64,000 nucleotides of DNA from Armillaria gallica. Taxonomy: Eukaryota > Basidiomycota > Agaricomycetes > Agaricales > Physalacriaceae. The notes under the pieces were generated by a model. That model saw only the letters and a list, made by a program, of their open reading frames with translations, made no database searches and was not told the DNA's origin. Positions 55,852 through 64,000 of this stretch are shown one piece after another; the first letter of the stretch is position 1; each line of letters opens with the position of its first letter. A program made the position numbers and the translations under genes. The DNA lies in NCBI GenBank assembly GCA_037576215.1, contig JBANDB010000002.1, positions 744,001 to 808,000 on the forward strand, in the 5' to 3' direction.

Positions 55852-56553
55852 ATGAATTTGCACATACCCAGAACCAACCCGGCTTCCTTACTCCTCTCAC
55901 ACAGAGTCTATCGTGAGGTCCTCCCCCTACAATCTGTCGATGACAGTCGTTCTGGAGGAGGATTAATCCTAGAATATCGCTCCGCCGAGAATCAAGTGCT
56001 CGAATATATATATATCCACAACGACCCGGCCGCCACGGAGCCGCCTGTTGTTCCACGGCCATTTGGATCAACGCGCGACTCCGAAGCCCTCGCGAATGTA
56101 CAGTCGCACCATGATCCCTGGGTATGGCTATCTCTTCTCTTCTCATAATCTGCACTCATTACCGAGCAGACGCCTCCCTTACCGTCCGAGACGGCGTTAT
56201 ACAGGGTATTTCCCTTCACGCCCGCCCTCCAAATACGAGTCTGGAAACCAAACGTCTCGCAACCTCCGCTGCGACTGTATGGGCTTGATATCGTGGACGA
56301 AGATGGCAACCCTCAACATGTTGGAGGAGACGCCAAAGTGGTCAGTGGTACAAGGGGATTTCCATGGCCGGAGACTGAGGGCGAGATTGTGGTTGCCCTC
56401 GATGATAATGGACTTCTTCCACAATCACCTGAGAGATTCAGGATTTATGGGGACGTGCCATATGACTTCTATTATCAAGGACGTTTCGTTAGATCGTATA
56501 CATTTCCGTTTGACTTGCTGTACCCGAGCTACTACCGTGCAGAAGAAGTGTAG
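55852..56553 (+). CDS. HYP-2: two-exon hypothetical protein, paralogue of HYP-1
   Basis: Exon 1 is 55852-56121 and exon 2 56170-56553, joined by a 48-nt GT/AG intron in phase 0; the product has 217 residues. The start MNLHIPRTNPAS, the GGGLILEYR segment, and after the intron PPLPSETALYRVFPF, GLDIVDEDGNPQHVGGD and FRIYGDVPYDFYYQG match HYP-1 in order. No signal peptide, membrane helix or catalytic motif is recognised. HYP-1 and HYP-2 lie about 5 kb apart in opposite orientation, on either side of the PCF11 relic and within the span of the long inverted repeat. Function unknown. Confidence 0.75.
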
Positions 56554-57663
56554 CCGTAGTGAATGAATTTATCGCATGGCTGTGTCGGCCGACACATAGT
56601 GGACATTTCAGGTGTGATGCGGTGATTTCCGTAGAGCGGTGCGTCTACACACGGTACGTGTGATTAACATACAAGAGATCCTCGATTTCCCTTGTGTCTG
56701 TTCATGCTGGGCAGATGGAACCCAGTTACGATCAGAGGGTCGAACACGGTCTCAGCGCTTAATCGTCTCAGAAACTGCGCACATGATAGGGTCGAGAACC
56801 GAAAGCATGTAATTATTTGTAGATGAGACAGCAGCTAGGGCAGCGTAATCCGACGCCCAAACGTAGTTAAAGTTTACGGTGAGACGGGGTATCTGTAGAT
56901 AACCTAGTGAGTTTGGTTTGCGATGGAGTAGACAAGGTCAAAACACATACTTCGCAGTGCCGTCGAATATTTGATCAGCTGTATTGTGACAAATTGAAAC
57001 GATTCTTTTCAGCGAATACCGCCTCCTGGGTTTGGTTGCGATTCCGATTCTTCGCGCTTCCATGTAACCAGAAGGCTACATCCATTCTGACACTGCGGCA
57101 TACAGTACCGTCGTGGAGACAGGAATTTTGGAGGAATTGAGCGCCGAGAAAGGCGTTTCAGCTGAGTGTTACCCGCCGTTTAACAGCGGGTGCGCCATAG
57201 CCCTTCGCTTCGATGGTAGATGGTACCACCCATCGGATAAAGCAGTTCACATCCAGCCATTAAGGCGAGAAAATACCGCCGTCGTCGAACAACGGCTGTG
57301 CATGATCAGCGTGGTCACTGGTACTAGTGCGAGCGGAAGCAAAATCATTGGCGATACACTTGCTTGGATCAGACGGTGTTCGGAGTTTCAAATAAGGACT
57401 TTGATTTCTGGGCCGCCGGCTAGAGTTAGACTTGGATGTACAACCACCTCCAAGGTTAAACTTTGGGTGGTCAACGTGGCGCGAATCTCATCAGGGTTAA
57501 ACTCTGGCTGATGAGTGCCTTGGCTCACATTACCTGAGGTGTCAACTTCAGTACTGTTGAGTGCCTTCAGCCAAATTGGCCATTGAGGCAGTCTTCGAGG
57601 TAGGCGCCTCTTTGGAAGAGGCTTATCGATTGCGCTAACATCGCCTCAGATCCTGGTTGTATA
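56554..57663. other. Intergenic region with a third, partial copy of the long repeat
   Basis: About 1.1 kb. At about 56930-57330 several blocks match the 47.8-48.6 kb repeat arm: CTGCGGCATACAGTAC, the GTCGAA.ATTTG block, and an ACAACGGCTGTG block matching GAAACAACGGCTTT at 62450. An open frame at 57113-57511 overlaps this repeat and is not called as a gene. Confidence 0.5.
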
Positions 57664-60600
57664 ATGTCCGCCGAGCGTATTACCCAAGCTGGTCCTTCAC
57701 AGCAAGGTAACTCCAAGTAAGCCTTAATTTACTGCGCCAGATCTTAGTACTTACAGCCGAGCAGGCCTTCGCTTCTGCGCAAGGCAGTAGTGACCACAGA
57801 TGACCGCCTATTCCTTGCATTCGCTGCCGTCGACCTGGCCCCGATCCCACAGACAGGACTGGCAGACCCATCCCAGCAAATTTCAGCCCGCTTCCCCATT
57901 GATCCTACCTTGTATCTGGAGCGGGGCTGGTGGATCAACTCCATTCCATATCAAGCCCTTGTTCCCGTCGACACTTACGCCGCCTGTCGCTGCCGTCTCT
58001 TGCGCTGCCTGAATTATAATCGCGCAAGCATTCCATTGGAGACAAGAGGAGAGAGGTGGTTCCTACGTCAAGACGTTTTTCGTGATTGGCGGGACCTGGA
58101 GACCGTGATTTTGCGACTCAGAGAGGTCTCGCAGTCGGCTGTCAGTGATTTGAGGCGAGGGCACGCGTTCTTCAGCTGGCTGGATCCCACACGATACGGA
58201 TACGGGAGGGGTCATGTCGACCATCTGAAGCTGACGGGGATGCTAATGAGGTCCAGGGCGGCCTACATGCTGATTTTGGCCGAAATTGCCTTCAACGCCC
58301 TGCTACAACCTGATTTCTGGGATGAGGTGGTTTCGTGCTACTTTGAGTCTCACGTCACCGACCTTTTCAAGGACAGCTGGGTCGCACGGGATGGAGAAGG
58401 GTTCCAGCATAAGGGAGCCAAGGGCTACTCCTGGCAAGGGATGCAGCGCGTCGGGGCTTTCAGGGCTTTCGTCGACGTCGGGGTTTGCGACTTTCCGGGT
58501 GCGTTTGAGAAGATGATTGCTGCTGGCATCCCGCTATGGTTGGCTTGGGGCACAGTCCATGCGCGTGCAGCTGGGCGTTATCCGTTGGTTCAGTACACTC
58601 CCTCCGATGTCGAAGTTAGGCAAGCCCTTGTCAAAAAAGTAGCACCCCAAGTAGCGACGCGTCCACACAAAAGGATTGCAATGGGATTACGTGCTCTCTC
58701 CGAGGCGTCCATGTTTCATCCAACTGACCCAGAGGTCATGCCTTGGCAATCCTTTGGTGGAGGCTGGGCCACGGATGAGGTGATGCAGTCCGAACCTGTA
58801 CCCGGTGCAGATGCCTTGTCCTCGAATGCCCCAGGTGGAAGCTGGGGCGCAGACGAGTCGATGCAACCAGATGAAGTACAGCCTGTACAAAAGCCCCAAA
58901 TCTTATACGAACCTGTTGGCAAAATGGAGAAGCATCATGGTCAGCGCCTTGGTGAGAGATGGCAGGACTTCTTCTCTCGTAGAGAGGAGCGAAATGAGGT
59001 GTCGAAGCAGGCTGAGAGTGAGCAGTCGCGACAGGTGCGACAGCAGAGAGAGGCACATGCAGCCACGTTCAAAATGCCGGGTGCGAAAGGCGCAGCAGTA
59101 TTTGAGTGGTCGCTAGACGAGGACAAAGGCTATCTGGTGCGACGACACGTCTTTCGTGGACAGGTGGAGGATGTTTGGATGCAGTACCGGGATAGCCAGC
59201 GCCGATACGATTCATTTCGTCACGAGTGGGACTTGAATGAGGAATTTGATCCCATGGCGCGCTTTGACAGCGAGGAGCGAGACGACGAGGAGTTTTACTT
59301 CCTAATAGGATCTACCTCCAACAATGTGAACGAGCGAGTCCCCGCGTCCGCAGAACGAAGCTATGAAGGGCTATCTCAGGATCAAGGTCATCACATTCTT
59401 GGACTAGAGTCTGAGAGCCTTCAGCCTGATGAAGGACCTTCTGAGGATCTTAGTCGCCGCATTCTTGCCCAAGAGTCTGAGAACCTTCAGCCTCAGAAGC
59501 TGTCTACCGCCACACTTGAGGAGGTCCTCTATTGGTTCCATGGGCTGCAGCTTCCTGCATCAAAGTCATCCGAGACACCCCTCACTGCTGTCGAGGCTCA
59601 GAAAGCCATGAAATGCAAATCATCCTTATCCTGTCGAAATGCGGATAGAGATGCCTACGAGCCCGTATCAGAAAGGCAGCTCAGTGTTCTGCTTAATAGT
59701 CTCCTCTCAAGGGGCACAGTACCCCACGGTTTTCCTGAGGAATGGTCGGATTTGGAGTCCTCAAGTCGGAATTACCTGGCAAGGTTGCGGAACAAAAGGT
59801 TGATAGTGTCAAGGGTTCGGGTCACCAACCAGAAGGAGGACATGTACCGAATATCTGATGGACAAGAGTGTGAGTACGAGTTGATCATCGGGCGAGCCAC
59901 TGCCATTCTCGTTTGCCTCCGTCAAGTGAAACGCATTACTTTGGATGAAGTGATAGAACATCTGTGTACCTGGGGCATCAAATTCTCCACCTGCAAGCGC
60001 ATTCGTCATAAGGATTGGGCCCCAAGGATGACTCTGAGAGCATCAGAGTGCATTCCTTATCGTGTCAAGGGCTTCCAGCTGAGCAGGGATGACTATACAA
60101 GCTATGTAGGCAGGCGCAAGCAGCTTTTTCGAAGCAACGAGGTTCTCCGAGCAGCTCTGAAGCATGGAGGTGTGCCCTGGCGCTTGGCGATGGAAGAGGC
60201 ACCTGAAGACTTCGTCACTTCGGGTCCGTCGTCGAGAGTGACTGGGGTCGGAGGCTTCTACAAGACAGAAGACGGCGATGATTTGTGGGATGAGATGCTC
60301 AGCGATGACCAGATGGACGTGATTTGTGGGGTATACAAGGTTGAAAGGGCAGAAGATGTCGGCAAATCAGAGAGGAGAGGAGACAGCCGCGGCTGATTGA
60401 CTGAACATGTGTCTTGGTTTCCAAAGGACGCGAGTTGGAAAGGAAGTGGTCTCGACGTCGGCTTTTGGAGCGCCGACGCCGAATCTTGGTATCAGCCTCG
60501 GGTAGCGAAGTATCTTGGTGGAGAGTTCAAATGCGAGAACCAGACCGAGTGGAAGAAGTCGCTGAAACTGTGGCGGGAGGCTCCCAAGGTCACCGATACT

Positions 60601-60687
60601 CTTGAACAGCTGTCACGCGCCTTCCTTGAACGTCATGTGCTGCGTAGTTGTAAGTTCATCAAGACTTACAGTACGACTGATGGCTAA
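57664..60687 (+). pseudogene. Large hypothetical protein of a repetitive-looking family, in-frame stop near the end
   Basis: The long frame runs from about 57757 to a TGA at 60394-60396 (about 870 residues). It resumes in the same frame to 60687 with VSWFPKDASWKGSGLDVGF and NQTEWKKSLKLWREAPK, a segment that looks like genuine coding sequence. No ATG lies at its 5' end. A small exon at 57664 (MSAERITQAGPSQQ) followed by a GT donor is the likely start, but no acceptor joins it in frame. The N-terminal third contains ERGWWINSIPYQALVP and FYESHVTDLF-like sequence. The middle is Glu/Gln-rich with local repeats (two ESE-LQP units). I recognise no enzyme domain. I recall similar proteins as high-copy hypotheticals in mushroom genomes. 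A damaged copy fits best. Confidence 0.6.
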
Positions 60688-60721
60688 CGATGTTGTCAGA
60701 ATTCTGTACTTAGATTACCCC

Positions 60722-60970
60722 AGGATAGGCTATTTGATTGTGAGCGACATTGTTGATTGTTGCCAGTAAATATGGATACGGCTAACATACGACTGATGTA
60801 GGAAATAAATGTATAGAGTACACTCATTTTGGGATTTTTGTGCTTACAGAACTATGGGGGTAGGCTATTTGGTTGTAAGTGATGTTTCTTACTAGATAAT
60901 ATAACAAGCGGCTAACATTGATGCTAGATATAATTGTACGGTATACACTTTTATCTAGAATACTTTTGGG
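60722..60970 (+). repeat. Imperfect tandem duplication of about 130 bp
   Basis: The block starting TAGGCTATTTGATTGTGAGC recurs as TAGGCTATTTGGTTGTAAG, and each unit continues with GCTAACAT, a TAG.TATAA-like stretch and a GTA.ACACTTT end. It directly follows the large hypothetical gene. Confidence 0.7.
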
Positions 60971-61009
60971 CGTGTATCTGGGTGCACACAAGAGTGTTGA
61001 TCGTGAGAC

Positions 61010-61320
61010 GCGGCATTTGAAGACACATGCCTATGGTGGGGATCTGAAGATGAACTAAATCATTTTATAACATCTGAAGATAAGATAGTGTGAGATGGTT
61101 GCAGACCAGACGTCCGAACATGTCGCATAGGCGTCTAAAGATGAAACCTGACGACCTGGGACATCCGAAGATCAAGTAAGTGAACTGATGAGAACTGAAG
61201 ATGTGCCTCTAGTGGTACTACACCTGCAGATGTGAGCAAATTTAAGGCAGGTATGTGGATGCCCGTCAGGATCTTAAGATGAAGTGATTGGGCGGATGTT
61301 ATCTGAAGATGTTGTGCACA
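61010..61320 (+). repeat. Spaced TCTGAAGATG-like motif array
   Basis: At least seven variants of TCTGAAGATG occur 25-60 bp apart, including GATCTGAAGATGAAC, CATCTGAAGATAAG, CATCCGAAGATCAAG, GAACTGAAGATGTG, GATCTTAAGATGAAG and TATCTGAAGATGTTG. Spacers differ, so it is not a simple tandem array. Confidence 0.65.
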
Positions 61321-62379
61321 TCTGCATAGGGCGTCATGTACGGTCTTGGACAATGGGTGTATGTTCACTGTGTGTTCAGATCTCCACAGTTATGCGGAAT
61401 GGACATAATGCTGGATTTCATGGTCTTTACTGTGGATGCCTAGGTGCATGGTGCGACGCCGGGATGCCATGTACTAACCATGCCACGGGTACAGACTAGT
61501 TCCTGTAGCTGCTGGGTCAAACGAGAACCGATTCGCCAGGATACGAATCCAGCAAGAATTATCCTCAGATGTACATAAGCTGCCCAACAGTAGCGCCGTG
61601 AGACTGTCTACCCAAAGAGGGTGTCAAGGTTCGCCACCACCACAACGAGAGCCAATTGTATCTTTGACGAAAACACACGGCCTGTAAGCGAAAGGTTCGA
61701 CTTGACCTGAAGTTGCTGCGGGATGGCCCGAAATGATCGGGAGATTGGGATACCGGCGGGAAGATATATCATTGGGAGAGCACCCTTGCCCGGCGGCAGC
61801 CACGCGATTATCTATCGATAAGCTGGCGCAGAATGATACTTGGTGGTTCTATCAGCTATAGCGCGTTACAGCGAGTGGAAACACAGTACTTACCACAAGT
61901 TGGAATACTAGTGCAGTGGCTCGAAGACGTCGCCTCCACTTCCCTATACACCCGGCGGTTAGGAAACATGATTCTGATTCATCAGCAAAAATGCAGAGCG
62001 ATCAAAAATACATGCGAGAGGCTTGCACTCGCAATTGTGGTTCTCAACTTTTTTGAGACTGGACGGATCCATTACATCGCCGTCTTCATGCGCTCGGATT
62101 TAGAGCTCGATGTGGGAGTCCCTATGGCATGGAAGTTCACCGCCCTGTGAATCTTGTCTTAAGGTCTGAATGTGGGCATCTTAAGATGGAATAGCCAAGG
62201 GAATATGTGCCGTCGCGCTGTAGAGACTGGCAGGCTCTAGCGCTGCAGCGCCAAAGTGTATCGGAGTACAAGCAGATCTTGTCTGGTTAAAGGGAACATT
62301 GTGAGATGAAGCTGGATGCATTCCTACGCAGAAAGTTTCCGCATTCTACTGATATCTTCAATCTTGGCGTGAAAATGAT

Positions 62380-63640
62380 TTACTGTCTGAATGGCCGCCG
62401 TGTACACCAGAATAAACCATGAAATACAGACACGGAAATACTGCCGTCGTGAAACAACGGCTTTGGACTTGTAAAGCAAAGCTGCAAGCACGATATGCCA
62501 GTGGCAGAGTCGTATCCCGATGTACTTATTTGAATCAGAAGGTCATCGGGGTTTGAAATCTTGCATCCCTGACCCTGACTTCGAAATTGTCGGACGTCTG
62601 ACCAAACCCTTGCCAGGGCTTCACCTTGGCTGGGATTGGCTGTATTTTCTCTTCGCGGATAACCTGGGGTGTTTACTTCAGAACCGCTGGACTTCTTGTC
62701 ATTCCTTACTCGTAGCCATGTTGTACAAGTCACCGGTAGGTCTGATATCGCTACACTGACACAAGAAACTGAGGCAACATTTACAGAGCTTACCAGTGGT
62801 TTCCGGTGTCTGTACCTTGTGCTCTAACTGTCTGTTTTCGAACGAGATCTGGCAATGTTTTGCGAGGTGAGCACTGATCCTCCGCTCGAGATTTTGGTGT
62901 TAAACGGTCAATTCAGTGTAAAGGAGTCCACTCGCCCTAGGCCACGGTCATTCGTGTCTGCTTTCAAGTTTCTTATTTGCGTGCTCGCTTTTGCGCTATA
63001 GCTAACAAACTCGCCAATCTATCTACGGACTTCATTCGTCTGGGCGTCTGATTACGCTGTCTCCAAATACCGATCGCATTCAATTTTATTCATGTTTCGC
63101 AAAGCAAATATTGCTACTTATGACTGCCCAGTGGCAATTCAGTACCACTATTCCGGCAAGTGAAACAGCAATTACACCGCGTTCCCGTAAACTATGAATA
63201 TGTCCGATGACTGCGGATGGCACGGGAGGCGCTTGCGCGGTGAGGAGTACATGTTATTCAAACAGAAGTGAGTCAATAGATCGCTATATCGAAGATACTA
63301 ACATTTCCGAGGATTTCCGAGTCGCCGGCCCCAGGATGCGAAGCATAGAAGCGCACCACCTACTTCGGGAAATCGGGACGTCAGCCCCGACATCCTCATT
63401 TCGGCACACGGCACAATTAATCCCGGTCTTCTGGTCCAGACAAGCACGGGGCGCGAAGTGCCCCCAGCAGCATGCAATCTGGTGTGGTCCACAACAACTC
63501 GCTTCTCGGGCTTGAGCCATTGTACTCGCTGCCTGTATGCCTGTAACACGTAAATATAGTGGCTACTGGACGACTGGCGAGCGTTGGACAACGAGAGCCC
63601 AACAAAGTCGTCAGTTCATCTCGTCTCCTTGGCATCAAGT
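62380..63640 (-). repeat. Long inverted repeat, right arm (left arm 47300-48640)
   Basis: This is the reverse-complement counterpart of the left arm, with matching blocks in inverted order. The best-kept part is 62395-62740 versus 48245-48602. Open frames inside (for example 62520-62759) resemble the antisense frames of the left arm, but no spliced gene is supported. Confidence 0.75.
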
Positions 63641-64000
63641 ATCTCGTGGAACATTCGAATATCTATGCAGGGCTATCTACACAATGTTACGGTCACAAGC
63701 TGGCGAGAGCCCGTTATAGACAAAGGTAGGAACTGCATTAATCCCAGGGAAAAAATCTGACCTTCGGGCACACTGGCAGGCCCTCGAATTTCTCGTCAAC
63801 ATGACCTAGTGGCCTAGCCTGGAATAACTCGCCAAAGATCGGAGTGAGGAACAAGAAAAGAGACCCGCCTTCAGTTGCAGATTTTGTGATGACTCTGAGG
63901 GTGAGGTCCTCAGTAGTCACGCGTTCTATTCTGCTTTTTTCCCTTTCCTCCTACAACTGGGACCATCGCGTCGTCCAAGGGAGAATTTCGACAGTGTTGC
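63641..64000. other. Right window edge
   Basis: About 360 bp without a recognised gene. A feature may begin beyond the edge. Confidence 0.35.

Larger units (their letters stand above)
60688..62379. other. Gene-poor region with local tandem and short motif repeats
   Basis: About 1.7 kb without a supported gene. It contains a roughly 130-bp imperfect tandem duplication (60722-60970) and a run of spaced TCTGAAGAT-like motifs (61010-61320). A frame at 61833-62150 has no motif and is not called. Confidence 0.45.

Noticed and set aside
57113..57511. Open frame of 132 codons as a gene
   Set aside because: It lies within the third copy of the long repeat and has no motif or spliced support.
1..64000. 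Bacterial-style operons, CRISPR arrays or tRNA genes
   Set aside because: Introns throughout, no regularly spaced direct repeats of CRISPR type, and no cloverleaf with a convincing T-loop was found by eye.

Overview
This window looks like nuclear DNA of a basidiomycete, most likely an agaricomycete mushroom. Genes are broken by many short introns (about 45-70 nt, GT/AG). The gene set fits a wood- or litter-associated mushroom: a cytochrome P450, two secreted haem peroxidases, fungal-type membrane proteins and a large expansion of HSPA12-like HSP70 ATPases. I saw no bacterial operon, no CRISPR array and no convincing tRNA or rRNA gene.

The dominant content, 1-45.5 kb, is a cluster of two interleaved gene families. 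The first is an HSP70/actin-fold ATPase of the HSPA12-like type: seven genes, named here A to G, plus one exon relic. The second is an unrecognised coiled-coil family, called cc here. It has seven members or relics with reading frames (cc1, cc2, cc3, ccE, ccF, ccG and a fragment near 20.75 kb) plus a smaller relic near 19.6 kb. A cc protein has an N-terminal region (membrane segment or acidic/charged leader), a coiled coil, and a C-terminal domain that begins in a new exon with a [AV]VAGRWRA[ML]TR-type motif and ends with a D/E-L-G-L motif. Four times an HSP70 gene and a cc gene stand head to head across a 0.2-0.45 kb shared intergenic region (A/cc3, B/ccE, C/ccF, F/ccG). This repeated divergent pairing is the best candidate for an undescribed system.

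Layout. 1-2.85 kb: cc1 (cut by the window edge) and cc2. 3.74-7.9 kb: divergent pair cc3/HSP70-A. 8.4-10.6 kb: P450. 10.9 kb: HSP70 exon relic. 11.4-15.5 kb: tandem pair of secreted peroxidases. 16.9-18.9 kb: two membrane proteins. 19.6-21.2 kb: decayed cc fragments. 21.3-32.2 kb: two segmental copies of the HSP70/cc pair (B/ccE, C/ccF) around a 7TM-like gene. 32.4-37.9 kb: HSP70-D and HSP70-E. 39.1-43.4 kb: pair F/ccG. 43.7-45.5 kb: HSP70-G, a truncated inverted duplicate of E, cut by an AT-rich foreign-looking block.

From 45.5 to 64 kb the window is gene-poor and repeat-rich. It holds a long inverted repeat (47.3-48.6 kb versus 62.4-63.6 kb), a small hypothetical gene, two paralogous two-exon genes (49.9-50.7 and 55.9-56.6 kb), a decayed fragment of PCF11 (mRNA 3'-end cleavage factor), and a large ORF of a repetitive-looking family with an in-frame stop near its end.

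Working model, inferred: the HSP70-like ATPases and the coiled-coil proteins are co-expressed partners that duplicate together and decay by birth and death, as lineage-specific recognition or quality-control systems do. Exon boundaries were placed by eye from splice consensus and by comparing paralogues, so gene ends are approximate unless stated.
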